DNA of 64,000 nt from Mesotaenium endlicherianum (GCA_009602735.1 WELA01002297.1:447637-511636); one strand, 5' to 3'; shown: positions 21,575 to 34,876, numbered from the stretch's first letter. Numbers and translations are program-made. Notes: generated by a model from the letters alone, not told the origin.

Positions 21575-23150
21575 ATCTCATCTGACGTACACCCTGACGG
21601 TGACATGGGGCAAATTTCATCGACAATCTGAAATAGAAATATATACGAGTCGGATCGGCCGCTGGGCGTCGACGGCAAATTTGAGCGAATGGAAATCCAG
21701 ATTTTACTAATCTATTAATTTCCTCACGTCCGTTTTAGCCAAATTTTGGAGGATTTGTATCTGACAACAGCCGGTTACACTTTCATGTCCGTCGTTGCTG
21801 GTGTACCTTAGTCAAGCTCCACGAGTTGAATCGTTCCGGCGGGCCCCAAATGGAGTGCCGTCAGGGACCCTCAGTTTTGGTTTATTCTGACAGCTCGTTG
21901 ATCATGTCAGCATCACCTCGTCCCCGTTGGTACTTTATTTGTTATTGCCTCACATATTCTATCCGTGTGCACGTGAGCACAACCCCATCCGGCCTTGCCC
22001 GTTGTGTTCACATCCAGGTTTGCTCGCGATGTTTTGTCCTTGTCTCCAGTGATCCTTACACATTTGACATGCTTTGGATTTGTTTCCACCATGTTCAGAT
22101 TGCAGAAATAGTTCGCCGATAGCTGGTCACATGTCGGTTTCAAAACCCCTCTGTGCAATATCACTGCTTTACCCACAATGACTACATTGCAAGACCAACC
22201 AGATGGGCTTGCTTTTGGAACCAGGAGGAATGATTGCAGTTGACGCTAACGCGACAGCTTTTCAGTGACTGTGCACCTGGAGAATTCAATTCAACTAGTG
22301 GATTTGTATTTCATTCAGCCACAACGAGGTGGAAGTTCATTCATTTATAAGCCGCAGAGTTCCATTTCACTAGTTGAGAAGTGTTTCCTTCAGCTACAAC
22401 AAAGTGAAAGTTTATTTGGACCATCATGAATGAAAATATTTTGGCTTGGGTAAAGTACATTATTTCTGAAAGTCCTTGCATATTTATGTATCTTATGATG
22501 CAAAATAGTGTCATACTGCAGGGATGTAGCAATGTGTATTTTGAGAGCAGAGAAATAGTTTCATAATTGGATTCATGCATACACATACATGAACTCCGTG
22601 CCATAACAGCAGCCTGTCATTCAAAATGCCTCAGGAGCATTTTGATTGCATAAGATATATTGAATATCCATTTCTCTTCATTAAATGGAAGTATGCTTCC
22701 AACACACTGGGTGATAAACAAAGCAATGCCTTTAAATTGAGCCTACGTAGCTACTTGTTGTCCACCATTCCAAGCTCCTTGCGTAGTACCTATCTGTATC
22801 CTACTAATTACCTACCACTCATCATAATATTAATTTATAAGGCCAACACAGCTTGTTTTGTCACTGTTGGGCGTCAAAAAGTTGTTTCCTCGCATCGTGT
22901 TCTATTTCTTTTTCTTCACAAGCTCCTTCTTGAGCTTCACTTCCGAAGTGGTCAGTGTGGCACCCCTGCGCTTGTTACCTTTGCCTGCAATTCACACAAG
23001 CGAACGCTCTCATCAGCAGCATGGCCCAACTCGAGGTACAAAGTCCATTTTGCCAAGAGAGTGCATTTTTATTTCTCACTTGAAAAAGGCTTGTTGGATA
23101 TCTGCAAAGGTTCCTCAACTTCTCCCTCCGCCCCCGCTTGCTGTGTAGTA
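21575..23150. other. Left margin of the island, no gene recognised
   Basis: No convincing gene is present. At 22282-22422 there is a short imperfect tandem duplication of about 65-bp units (tcaactagtgga.ttgt.tttc.ttcagc.acaac.a.gtg.aagtt). Weak frames at 22626-23183 lack motifs. Confidence 0.35.
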
Positions 23151-23159
23151 GAGTGTACA

Positions 23160-24650
23160 CCCGCACAAGAGACAAATGCATGAGTGTTAATGAAGCTGTC
23201 AGCAAGCGCACCTTCCATATAAAATTGGACCTGAATTACCATGCCAGACCCGAGAGTAGATCGTACTTACAGCCTTCATAAAGGTCATGATCAACAATTC
23301 CATGGACGTCAATATTTCTGGCATGTCGTCGACCTTTGCACCGTTTTTGATCAAGGTCTTCCAGGGTGTCGTATGAGTAGTCAAATGCCTGGCCATCTCT
23401 TCCCTCTTTGCATCGGATAACTCTATTTGAGCTTCGCCGAGCGCGTACTCTGGAAGCTTCAAGAGCACACTGATCTTTGGGGCGATCAGCGCCCCGTTGT
23501 TCCTCTACTTAGTAGCCAACAACTGCAAGCTCGAAACAAACAAGCTGCGGTGAGAAGGATGAGATAGTAATAGGCTTAGGTGCATTCACAAAAATGATTT
23601 GCTTGGAAGGATGGGTCACTCATTAGTTTGAGAGGATGACACTCACGTCCTGGATCTCCTTGTGTAGCTGCGCTCCTACTGGATGCTGCTTGAACCTCAA
23701 AGCAAGGTCTGGAATGAGACGCTTCTTTCCCGCCGTCCAATCGTCCACTGCCTTGGTTGTTCTCTCAACTCTTAGTACCATCATCCTTTGGATGACCTCC
23801 ACTACCTGAAGATCTATAGCGTTTTTGTTGAGCTCGATGTCCACCCATGCACATGTGCTGGTCCGCTTCAGTTTGAATACTTTTGCACAGCTGTCCGCCT
23901 GCACAAATCAAAAGAAAATTAGGAATTCGTGACCACCACTGTGGAAACTCAAACCTGACCTAACAGAGCAAAATCAAAACATTGCAGACTTACCAGATTG
24001 TTTTTCTTAGGCTCAGGAGGTGTCCTGGGAGGCCACTTTGGGGCCCCACTTCCGTGGTTGATATCCTCTGCAATATTAAATATAGCGGTGCACATGTGTA
24101 TCATTATCTTGTAATTCCTATCAGTTTCTGCATGAATGACCTTGAGCCAACCCGACATTGGAATTTCTTCATCCTCTGTAGCAACCTCGTCATCTGCAAC
24201 TATATTTCTTAACACGCCCAGCACAATGTCATTCTTGCTGTGCTCAGGCAGCGGCGATGTCGTCTTTGGTGTTTCCTCCGGTGTTCCCTCATCCTCCTCA
24301 GGAGTACTGCTAGTGGCAATGACCGATTTGGGCCTCGTTGATGGCCCCACTGAGGTGCAAATAGTGTTGGCCTTCAAGTCTTTGTGAAGAAAGTAAACAC
24401 TCTCGCCTAAGTTGATAGCCTAAACCAACATATGCCGATCCTTAATGCTCATCTTGGGGTGAGTCTTTCTCCTCTTCTTCACACTACCTTCCTCTTTCAC
24501 TGGCCGTTGGTATTTGTGGCCGTATACCTTGATTAGTGATCTAACTATCCTTATTCGAGCCCGTTTTTTTGCTTCCCGAGGAGGTTGCGTTCTTCTTATA
24601 CTACCCCCACGATCCATTGTCCTCCACTCGGGTTCATAAGTCGCCAATCA
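23160..24650 (-). CDS. Unrecognised spliced gene Z
   Basis: I do not recognise the product. On the minus strand the first frame runs from about 24647 to 23997 with a basic start (RREAKKRARIRIV-like), then Thr/Ser/Pro/Glu-rich sequence and PKWPPRTPPEPKKNN. A GT-AG intron (gtaagt ... tgtgcag) separates it from exon two (about 23900-23646, ending before gtgagt). Another intron leads to exon three (about 23515-23270, ending before gtaagt). The protein is highly charged with helical stretches and no known domain. Two in-frame TAG codons occur (about 24420 and 23505) with the frame otherwise kept. It diverges from gene X across the module at 24861-25262. Confidence 0.5.
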
Positions 24651-24860
24651 TCCCTGACACGCCCTACATTTTGGCCAAAATAATGGAGGGAGAATTTTGA
24701 GATGGCAAACTTCAGAGGCAGTGTTCAACTTTCAAAACCTAATTTGTTGCGTGTTAGGTGCAGTGACCTGTAGGCGCAAACACAAGTGGCACCTGGGAGG
24801 TGATGTAATTGCAAGTTAAGTGAAGTAAAATTACAAATGAAATTGGCCAACGACCACATG

Positions 24861-25262
24861 TGACGCGCCAAAATATTGCATCATTTGGCGGTTATGCCTA
24901 TGCCAATTACGGTATTTTGTTGTCATTCTCTTTCGCGATGTAGGGCGTGTGCCCGACCCGATAATCCGATCAATTGAAGTCTGGAGGTACACCAAGTCCA
25001 TATTTTTCTCGCGCTTGGTTGGTTATTGCACAGAAGTCGGACGTGGTTGGACGCCTCTTGTCACCTTCGACATCACATGCGACGTCCGATCACGTCCAAT
25101 CGTCAAACCTGACCTCCTGTAACCCAAAAACAGGGTACGTGGCCAACGTGGACCACCGTGGACTGTGGCAAACCTTCAACCTCGTCCTTCTATACCCTCC
25201 CAAGCAAAAATGCTCATGCAGAGCCACGGCTTCATGCTAGTGGCTCATGTGATAATTCGTAC
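24861..25262 (+). repeat. Promoter-side inverted module, left copy
   Basis: This segment matches the reverse complement of 36935-37350 over about 400 bp. Shared blocks include ggcggttat, ttgttgtcatt, cgcttggttggt, ggacgtggttg, aatcgtcaaacc and catgcagagcca.ggct. It lies between the divergent starts of gene Z (minus) and gene X (plus). It is therefore either a shared promoter module or a long terminal inverted repeat. Confidence 0.7.
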
Positions 25263-25399
25263 AAGAGGCGCATTTACAATGCTCAATTTCTGTCCAATAG
25301 CATCCATTTCCGCCGTGACGTCCACTCACAAAAGCTAAGCGATCAAACGTGCCTCGAGCAGACCGTGAAGGAAACCAGCGAATGTGATTCGAGAGCACT

Positions 25400-28030
25400 G
25401 CATCCTTCACCAAAAATGTGCATGCCGCATGGCGCATGGTGTGAATGCCTTGAGCTCAACGAGTGGCAAAGCTCATATGAAGACCTTTGCTCGAAGCTCG
25501 AAGCTCGAACACGAGCATGCATGGCAATAATCGAGCAAAAGAAGGATGCAAAACGGGTTCACCGGCTTCCATCTTTCATTAAATTATGCCATTCCAACAA
25601 TCTCTGGCCTCCACTCTCCCATTTCTTCCCTCTTCCTACGGCTACCTTCATTCCAGGCATCTCTCAATTCCAAATATGAGGCCCTGTGGTTGAACGTGCT
25701 TCCATCCTCACACTAGGGTATGCAAAATATGCAAGGTTTTTCATAGGTCCTGTTCAGGATCTGGGGCGCACAGAGGATGACAAACTCCCACAATATGCAA
25801 ATATTTTCCAATGCCTAGCCAATGGCCAAAAAATTGGTGTGCTGGTTATAGACAACGCCAGAATCAAGTATGTGAAGGAACCGTTGTACGGTATCACATA
25901 CTTGATTGTGGGTTATCTCAAGGACTTCCATGCTATGGTGTGTGAAGCTGCTCTGTCAAACGGCTGCTGAAATGAATCGACTTACCAAAAAGGCGATTAG
26001 CAATTAGTTAACTTCTTTATATCAGCAAGTAATCTTCATGGTATTTCGTGTTGACTGATTAAACAGCAAAGGACAAGACACTAGCAGTGTACAATACTCG
26101 CGAGTCAAATGCAAGTAAACTACCATCAATAATGCAACCAGTAAACTCATACATAAGCAAGGCTAGAAGACAATGCATATTAATGGCTTGTCGCCTTGGA
26201 TCCAGATATCTCACAGTAAGCAGTACAAGAGAGTTGGCCTCGTTTCCGAATGCCGAACTCGAGAGCATTCCTAGCATATGTACATGGAATGAGTTTACTG
26301 TTCAACGACAAGTGCGATGGCACCGCCTACCCAGGAGTTAACCACGTTGGTAGGACCTCGGTTAACCAAATCCACCGCCATCTCCCATCATCCCGATTCG
26401 CCATCCATCTTAAGGATGTCATCTGGCCATTCATCTAGCACACCACACTTAGATGTGTATCTAGGCAGTTCGCTGCTACCGAGTACGGAAGTTAGGTGGC
26501 TGTCAAAGAATGCGCCAGCAAGCTGACCTGAGCTGACTTGAGCCTGCTGCTCCCGATTGAGTCATTAAATTGATTATTTACTAAAGTTCAGCAGACTCAA
26601 TATTAGTTAAAGTTCAGCAGGCTGAACTTATTTACCTATTATATTTAAATGAATATTATATCTACCAATATACTGTTTCATTACAGCTGCCGTGTGATCA
26701 TGAAGAGGGAGGGTAGGCACTACTTTAGCCGCACTACGGTGCCGCGTGGTTATCCAGTGAAGTTCAAGGCGGAGTGTAAGGATCGCTCAGAGGAGTTGTC
26801 CATCGGGGAGGTGTTGAAATCCACCAAGTGTAATTTAAAGTGTACGCTGGTGTGCCGTCCGAGAATTAAGAGAGTCGCAAACTTGCATGATATGAATAAG
26901 GAGTCTTGGACAGTGGGGGTCACAATCATGGAGGCCTATCTCATTAACACTGCAGCCGCTCAGGAGTATAGGCATGGCAAGTGCCTGACGGAGGAAGAAG
27001 TATCTGAGCGCCGATGCAACATCAACGTGGATCATCTGCTCCGCGGGCGCGCTGTTGGTGCTGAAGAGGCCGGGAGGGCAGAGCACAATTCTTGTCGTGT
27101 GGCTGGCGCTGTCAGAGAGGTTTCCCCGGCATCAATCTTGCGCTCGCGTAAGGTATTATTTCCAGCACTTCCCATGGCACTGGAGCCGCTGGTCATGCCG
27201 CTTCTCCTGCTGCTACCGCCGCTTGGGTGTTGCGGCAGACTCATGCTGTTGCTACAGCTTCAATATTATCCCCTGCTGCTGCTGCTACTCCTGCTACGCT
27301 CTTGCACCTGTTCCCGCTAAAGTGTTGCCTGCCTCTGCTGCTGTCACTGATGTCGTCCCCGGTGATACCACTGTTGCCAATGCTGAGGCTGCTGCTGGTC
27401 TTGCTCTTGCTACTCCTACTGCTACTGCTGACTATGTTTCCGTCAATGGGGCAACCGAACAAGCAGCTCCTAGCGGGAAGCTCATCATCTGCTGGTGTAC
27501 GCAGGCGTGGTCAGTGAGACTTCATTGACATCAAGACCAGAGGTAGGCTGGTGTGCTCTTGCTTGCACTGAAAACATGTAATATGTCTCCACCTGACGGA
27601 CCTTCACTTAGATATCCATGATGCTTGTGAACATACTGAGGACTGAATGAAGAAATAGGATAGGTCTTCCTCCTCCATGATGTTTGTGCCTCCAATGCCT
27701 AGAGTTAGCACATGCATCCCTATTTTTATCAACACTTAAGTTTATGGAGTTTTGTTGCAGTGTTGGACAGGGCAGTTTCATCCTCAGGCACTGAAAGCGC
27801 CGGCATGTCAGTAGGCGGTCAGCCCGAGCCCTCCGAAGGTGAAGACTAGGATGACAGGGACTGGGCGGACCTCCTTGGCTAGAGTGAGGAGCAGTGCACG
27901 TGCTCGGATGGAAACTGTTGGGGGGAATGTGCACCCTAAACCTCAAGTTTGGCTGGACCGAGGAGGAGAGGTCTCTGTTGTGAATAATAGCTGTGTCATG
28001 CAAATGCATGTCAATAGCACGTGGACTTAG
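25400..28030 (+). pseudogene. Unrecognised spliced gene X, split by a solo LTR
   Basis: I do not recognise the product. A good open frame runs 25686-25967, is broken by a family-D LTR (25968-26685), and resumes at 26691. Removing the LTR and one copy of the GCTGC duplication restores one continuous frame into CRVIMKREGRHYFSR and on to about 27300. The resumed part is rich in Lys, Arg and Cys, then becomes low-complexity Ala/Leu. A further exon follows an acceptor (gttgttgcag-like) at about 27765 and contains in-frame TAGs. The 5' exons are uncertain, with a possible exon at about 25418-25555. It converges on the transposase gene across 28025-28512. Confidence 0.5.
25968..26685 (-). repeat. 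Solo LTR of family D, minus strand
   Basis: This 718-bp family-D LTR reads TGTAATGAAAC to GATTCATTTCA on the minus strand. It is flanked by GCTGC on both sides (25963-25967 and 26686-26690), a perfect 5-bp target duplication. No internal sequence adjoins it. It interrupts gene X. Confidence 0.9.
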
Positions 28031-28512
28031 AGGGCCTAATAGTTGTACATATAGGCACGTTAGAGTTGCATGGCTCCTCTGCGAGCTCCTTGTATAATAC
28101 TTGATGCTGATTCTTAGGCATGTTGCTTTAGTTGCACTACTACTGTGCAAATTGAAGGTTTGTACATATGCTTTTGAGATGCTTGTGTAAGAGGTGTCGG
28201 CTCCTTGTTGCTACAGAGTACCAAATTTTTTTCCTCCATTCTGTAGGGAAGTATTAGGCTCTTGAGGGTCTTATGCAATTGACAAGTAACCAATGTACTT
28301 TCATGTGTGTATGTGTGGTTGTGTGATGTTGAGTCACCAACAACAACAAGCAATATAATCTTAGAAATTATGCGTATATACTTGTGTTACTGTGCTGCAC
28401 TAAATGAAGCATTTACAGTCGCTATGTCACTACTTAATAGTTGAATAATACACCTGCTGTTGTCCACAAGAGAACTCATTAATTGATCAAAATGTATATA
28501 CAAGTTGAGGTC
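28025..28512 (-). repeat. Gene-end inverted module, left copy
   Basis: Its reverse complement matches 35238-35768 over about 490 bp: ggtacaggacctcaacttgta, tggtgactcaac.tcacac, ctctgtagcaacaagg, acacaagc.tctcaaaag, gtgcaacta and gtacaactatt.gg. It fills the gap between the converging ends of gene X and the transposase gene. Reading frames are not kept between the two copies, so it is non-coding. Confidence 0.75.
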
Positions 28513-28524
28513 CTGTACCCTATG

Positions 28525-31500
28525 CTATATGTAGTCCTCGATCTGAAGTAGCTTTGGTGCGCGGCTGTGGAATTGGTTGAGAAGAAATTTGTTGCACGAG
28601 TTGGCATTGCGTATCATTTTCAATATACACCCGCCCGGGGGTTCTCTGCACTCGCCTTTATCCACCAACTTCCCGTGCAACTTGCACTCTCTCCACACGG
28701 CACAGCTTGTCCTGGCAAGGGCCCACTCTTCGTCAACATCTCGACCAATGTCCTTCTTATCATTTCTGATGACATACCCGGGTAGATCCTCCATCTCCCA
28801 GTAGTACCTTTCCACCTGCACCGTTGCAATGATTTGGGACGTCGGTATGACGACTGTATCCGCCTCTAGCGTGAAGGCCGGATGCAAAGTGAACTCGTCA
28901 ATCACCAAGCGTCCTCTCCGATCGCGTACAGGCTTGAGCGGCCTCACCAGAGCCCATAAATACTCCGTGGTTGTCCCGGGGTTCTCCCGCCTGTCCATGG
29001 GATGAGGGATGAGGTGCATGACGTGCACAAAGAGTCTTTCCACTCTGGCAACCCACACCTGCCTGTTCTTTCTCTCGGCTCCTGTGGCTAAGCCGTTGGC
29101 GGCCACTGACACGTGATCCTCTACTCTGAAGGTCTCGTTGGGCCCTCCCTTGGAAGCCTTCTGGCACATGTATATGCGCCCATTAATCCATTCTTCGACA
29201 GAGACAATCTGCCGGCTCCCGTCCTCCTGGAGGCCATCACCCAGGACCTTTTCGTCGAACCTCAAGAGCGAGCGGTACTTCCACTCCATGTCCTCCTTTG
29301 TGAGTCCTATAGTCTCCAACTCCACGAAGGAACGGTCTCGATGTTTCTCTATCCAGCTGCACAGTTGCAATTTGAGGGAGGAACAGAATGAGAATCATTC
29401 ATCACCACTTTGCATGCCTCAAGCTTTCCCACCCATGTCGATGGCATGCACAATAGACTTGCAGATTGCATGCGACGAGAATATGCAATATGAAGCAGGA
29501 AGGTATAGGAGTAATACCAATTGCCGATAGCCCCATGGCAGAGCAAGACTGAAGCCACCTGCACCCGCATGTAGACCTCCCTGGATCCGGCGGCCTTGCT
29601 ATTGTGCACCAGACGTGTATTTTCTTCCCCCGCATGAGGTCCCACAGCACCGAGTCTTCTCATAAAACTACTTCCTCTCACTGTCTCCACCACATGATCG
29701 GCCATTCCCATCAGCCGAGTGACTGTGTGACCGAAATCCCTGAAGATGTCCATCGTGCACATTCTCTCCAGAGTCCTATACAGTAGCCACTTGGATCTGT
29801 CCTGGCAATTCCTGTTATTGAGAGTCGGCATGTTGTTCTTCATGTACTTGTGCTTGCTCTCAAAGGACTGGCCCCATAGGTGAGCCATAGGGCCGTACTG
29901 CTTCAAGGCAGTGCTGTAATGTAGCAGAGAATGCATGTTGTGACTCGCGTCGTTGAGCTGAGCCGTGACCCCTGCCTCGGCATCGGCCTCTTGCGCAGGG
30001 AATGCCTCTACAAAGTCTCTGTGGAAGTCCTTTGCTAACCTCTCAATCTTGTTGACGTCCCTCTGGCTAATGGAGCTGGCTAAGCAAATCTGTATGAGCT
30101 TGCACAGCTTCACCCAGAGCTTCAGTGCCTTCAGCCTGTGCTTGTACTTGTCCGTGTTGAAGTAGGTCTATTCTGTGTGAAGCGTCTACACCCTCGGATG
30201 ACAGAAAGGTTGCAGCAAGGCAAGCATGAGGGGTGCGAGGGCCATAAATGTCATCCCTATGTAAGTGCCGTGATCGCACATGGGCTTCTTCACCTTGTTG
30301 TCGCCTCTGTTCACCCTCGCCGTGTCGGCCCTGTAGTTGAACGCCATTTTCTCGAAAGGCGTCCAAGCACAGTGCGTCGCACTTCCCAATGTGTTCTTTG
30401 CCAACGCCTTTGTGATACCGAGTGCAAACAGGTGAAAAGGCTCCAAAGGCATCTGGAGTATGCGATTCCATCCGGGCAGTTCCTCCAATGGACTCTTCTC
30501 CCATCCATAGCCCTTTTGACCTTTTTCCACTCCATCCAACCTCTTTGCAGACGCTGCATGAACTGCCCTCAACCTCTTCACATCCGCCTCACACTCCCTC
30601 TTTGTTCTCTCCCCAAAGTTTTCATCCAGCAACTCCTGTCTGGACTCTTCCCACGATCTCTTTTTAAATGCTGCTTCCTCACGCGCCTCCCCAACCTCCA
30701 CCTTGTAACGCCTGGACTCTTCCTCAGTACGCGGCACAACATCATTCAACGTCAAGTTCCATTCTTGGAGCCCGTTCTTGCGTACGGTACACACGGGGCA
30801 CAGGAAGTCGGAAGACTGCCCCTTCATCATCATACTCTTAGTCCTCTGTGGAAAACCTTGATAGAAGAGCGTCATCACCCTCACCAGACACGCTTGCTTG
30901 AGTGGAGCAAAATACATCTGCACGCCCTCCTGTAGTTGCTTCAGGTCTTCCCTCACGAGGGACTCGAGCACCTCACCATCCCAAGAGTCCATGCTGCCGA
31001 ATGCAATGAACCTAATGATGCTGGTATCCCCGATGACACTGCTATCCAAATTTTGCAAGCGGTAGTAGTACCCCGTGACACTCTGACCCTTTTTTCTGAA
31101 GATCTTGAAAGCATCCACTAATAGCAATATGGCCAGGTTCACTACGGGCAGGTTCTTGGGATTGTGTGCCTCTCAATTGGCGTCTGGGGTACCCAGCTGG
31201 AAGTTCACAGCTGGTGCCGTTACCCTCCTGAAAACTCCCTCGTCCTTTTGTTTGAGAGCATCTACACACCAGTAGGTCTCCTTGCCTTCCACTACCCAAC
31301 CGTGTTCCGACCGCTCCCAGCCTAACTCCCCCCAGTTCCCCCCCAATGGTGGTGCACCATGAACAACTTCTCAGGTGCGCAGAATGAGGCTAGGGTCCAC
31401 TTTCATGGGCTCCTTAGTGAGCAAGAGCTCCCCGTGCCCTTCACCCTTCTGCATCACGTGAGCACTTATGACGCGCTGTCTATCTGGTTGGCTACTGTCA

Positions 31501-32635
31501 GTCGACAAGATCTCGTGCACCAAGACCATCACCTCTCGGCCGGCGGCACCTGCGCATGCAGAAAGGCCCTCGTCATTAATGACAAATGAAAGAATAATTG
31601 AGGAGAAGGAACTCCCAGGCACACAGCAAGCTGAACTCCCAGACTCCCATGGCTAATATGCGATGTGGCAAGCAGGGGTTGCAGTGATATACCCGCTACT
31701 TGTGGGCTCATAACTAGGAGTTACCCCAAGGCCACCTTCATTTCCTCCCCCCCTGTGTGCATTCGACAGCTGTACTCCCGAAAGAGCGGATGGCCAGTTA
31801 CATATGGGAAATTGTAGAGCCCCGTCATCTCTCCGTCCACTAACACCTCAGGCTTGAAGTGGATCTCCCTGCTCAATAAATTGTCCCCCACCATCTCCGC
31901 CAGACTTTCGCTGACACGCTTGGACCACAGCTTCTCCCCGCTTGGCAGCAGGGTTTCTTGCACACCATGCTTGTGAAATTTGGCTTTCGTCTTGTGTATG
32001 TCGTCAATCAAGCACCTTTCTTTGTCCTCTGCTCTGTAGAACTGGCTATTCAATCTCCACGCCTCTGTCAATCGTTTGGTTTTCTTAGTACTTACATTGT
32101 GCAGGATCTCGTAGCCACACTTGCACAAGCACGTCGCGCTTTTGAACTTCCCCCGCTCTTCCTCCGTGGCCTCTAATATGATTTCGTCACCACAATTCAA
32201 AGCTAAATTTCCTGCTGCGTGTGCTGCAGCCTTGGCAGCCCTCTCCGATGCCCGCATAGCTGCGTGCTGTTCCCGTACCTCTGCGTGTAGTGCTAAATTA
32301 GCTAGTCTTTTGGCTGCCTCTTGTACTCTTAAAGCATCCTTGCGCGCTGCTTCTGAGGCTTCTATTTGCACTTGCCTGAGATCTTCCTCTTCCTGCCTTA
32401 ATTGTTGGCGTGCCTCATTTACCGCTAGCTGACTAAGGTGTGCTATCTCATCACTGTTTTCAACATGTCTTGCCCGCTCTTGTTCTCTGCGCAATGCTTC
32501 TTCATCTGCTGATTCAGCTCTACAGGCATGATGACAAACCACTCTATACCTCATCCATTCTCCACATTGAGTGCATTGTAATTTCTTATTTTGATGTGGT
32601 GCTTCACCACTGCCCAATATCCTTGGCATCTCCAC
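28525..32635 (-). pseudogene. CMC-like (CACTA/Plavaka group) transposase, multi-exon
   Basis: This would cut and paste a DNA transposon. On the minus strand the first frame (32635-31721) has a CxxC finger near its start (CTQCGEWMRY), a long Ala/Glu/Arg coiled coil, then LYNFPYVTGHPLFREY. The middle (about 31300-29500) carries the blocks seen in fungal Plavaka and CACTA transposases: NLPVVNLAILLLVDAFKIF, then FLCPVCTVRKNG, then HYSTALKQYGPM and FESKHKYMKNN. A last exon covers 29370-28525. A splice from about 29521 to 29350 keeps phase. In-frame TAG at about 30188 and 30164 and one TGA near 31170 interrupt coding-like sequence. The catalytic triad was not assigned. It is the only transposase seen inside the island. 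Confidence 0.65.
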
Positions 32636-32639
32636 AACA

Positions 32640-33327
32640 ACTCTAGTCCTCCTAGTTAAGTGTACCCCTTATGCATTCACCCAAAAACTACGGTTTTACT
32701 CGTGAAGAAGACGCCTCAACTGATATCTCCTTGGTGAAGGCAAGAGTATTATTGTCTTCACCTGATACAAGGCAATTTATTATTTGCCTTTGGATAGGTG
32801 CCGTATTTTTTCATGTTATTGATCGATTGCCTGGAAGTTCCGAGCCGACCAATTTATAGTACGTTGCAAATTTTTGGCAATGACGTGACCGTTTTAATTC
32901 CGTTGAAAAAAGGATCGGAGACAAGGAATTTGTCACGGCACGTGACCAACTTTCTGGTCCGTTTCTCTCCAGCGATTTCATTTGACGGACACAACATCCG
33001 ACCACGACAATCGCAACACTCACAATTGCACACACCACGAATGTGCATTCACTGACACGTATCGTCGTGTTTTGGGAGGAGTGTAACAAATGTGAAGGGC
33101 ACACAAATTATTCCGTTGTGACGAGTCGCAGACGTCATGACATTTATGCGAGCAAAATGTGAGTTATCATACATTGTCCTCCGCGCGAGTGTCGCTCACG
33201 TTTGGGAGTCGGGATATGGCGAGCTCATGTGAAGTAATTTTTATTAGCAAATGCCACTTTTGGACAATAAAAAAAGGTACAGGAAGTTAGCTCTCTGCAT
33301 GCTCTACATGCTGCTTAATCTTGCTTC
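32640..33327. other. Divergent intergenic region between the transposase gene and gene W
   Basis: No coding region is supported. It separates two divergent genes and should hold both promoters. No clear TATA box stands out. Confidence 0.35.
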
Positions 33328-33895
33328 ATGCAGGAAGGGTGGTCGACGAGGCAAAGAATGGCGTCCATTGCCATCTCAGCGGTGGACAACAAGAGCAACG
33401 ACAACAAGTCCAACGCTAATAGCAGTAGTAAGAATGAGAAGGTTATTTCTCCCTCTGTTCTCTTTAAAAAGTCTCAATTGCCCAAAATTATGGCTCATCA
33501 TTCAGAGTTGTACCTCCTGCAATCTCGTGATGAGAGTCTGAGCCTTGAGCAGAGACACAAAGCCTTGGATTGGCATGCCTTATACAAAGGGCTTGAGGAA
33601 ACTTAGGAATGCTTCAAACGACAGGCTCTTGAGGAGCAACGAGCCGAGTCGAGATTTAAACAAGGGAGGCAGGCAGTAGAGAACTTGAGGCATTGGTTGG
33701 CGGAAGGCAACACTATGGTGGTAGAGTTTCACAAGCACAAGGGCCCGAGTTTGTGGATGTGGAGCGAGAAGGTGAAGGAGGGGGCCTGCTTGGCCATGCA
33801 AGATACATGATCAGTGCAACTTAAGTGCATGTGTGAAATGCCCTGTGTTGCTCAGTTCTTTTGGTCCGCTTGTTAGTTTAACAGTGGCCCAACTC

Positions 33896-33956
<61 letters not shown>

Positions 33957-34876
33957 TGCTATTTGTATGTTTGCAATTATTGAAGCAGAAGAGGAGGCCG
34001 GCATCCCCGTCGACTGAAGCACCGATGTGCAAGGGACCGGCAGGGAACCCAAATCTGTCCCCGGCCACAACCGCCAAGAAGAAAGCCAAAACTCCATGAG
34101 AGGTATACACAGCCTCCTGACACCTTGAGAGCATGTGCATGCTAAACTGTCAACTGACTCTGCTTGTTGGCCACACGGTCTTAGAAAGGGCTCAACTTCC
34201 ATGTTATGAGTGCAGGCATTCCACGTGAAGCGGAGGTTACCATTTCAGTCCCAATGTGGGGGAAGAACAAGGACGGCTATGAACAGGAGTGGGGAGATTG
34301 CAACAACAAGAAGTCTCCACAGAACAGAGACTCCGGCCTCAACAAAAAAAACTTGTAGACTCTGCACATGGTGAGTAGGTGCATGGTGAGTAGGTGCAAA
34401 ATTAATAGTGTCTCACTTCATTTGTACTCCATCTGCATGCTCATGCACATTGTAGCAATCTCAGGCCCTCCTGCATTGGCTGATAGATCACAAGCAACGA
34501 ATGAGCAGGCCCTCTCAGCGCAAGCGACACTCTGATGCTGCGACCTGTGACTGCAGAGAAGATTACTCCAAAGGGAGGCTCTTGCGGAACGTATTCGACC
34601 AGTTTAAAAAGTAGGACGCCAAAATTCAAAGCGCCGCCACGTAGGAGGCCTCCAGCTAAGAAGTCAGCCCAGACAAACAAGAAAATGAAGCAGGCTGCAA
34701 CTTCAGGCGAGGGTTCCGCTGCTCCAACAACTAAGAAGAACCAGCAACGAAAGGAACACCGCGTGTCCTCCGTGGAAGAAGAGGACACGGCAACACAGCG
34801 GGGTGAGGCAGAGACGACAAGCTCAGGTGGGCAAAAGATGGATTGGACTCCCTGTTGCACGCAAGTTCGCTGATGC
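33328..34876 (+). CDS. Unrecognised spliced gene W
   Basis: I do not recognise the product. The main frame (33328-33810) is highly charged, with a Ser/Asn-rich start, then LPKIMAHHSELYLLQSRDES and RHWLAEGNTMVVEFHKHKG. One in-frame TAG lies at 33604-33606 and the frame ends in TGA. Downstream are Lys/Pro-rich coding-like pieces at 33990-34099, after a (CT)n intron, and at 34535-34873 (PPRRRPPAKKSAQTNKK), which look like disordered nuclear tails. The splices are not resolved. It converges on gene X' across 35238-35768. Confidence 0.45.
33892..33953 (+). repeat. (CT)n microsatellite
   Basis: About 62 bp of almost pure CT repeats, with one CC interruption, lie in a probable intron of gene W, just ahead of a possible acceptor at about 33988. 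Confidence 0.95.

Noticed and set aside
28114-28524. Continuation of the transposase frame past its final TAG
   Set aside because: The stretch is the non-coding inverted module; the frame is not kept in the other copy.
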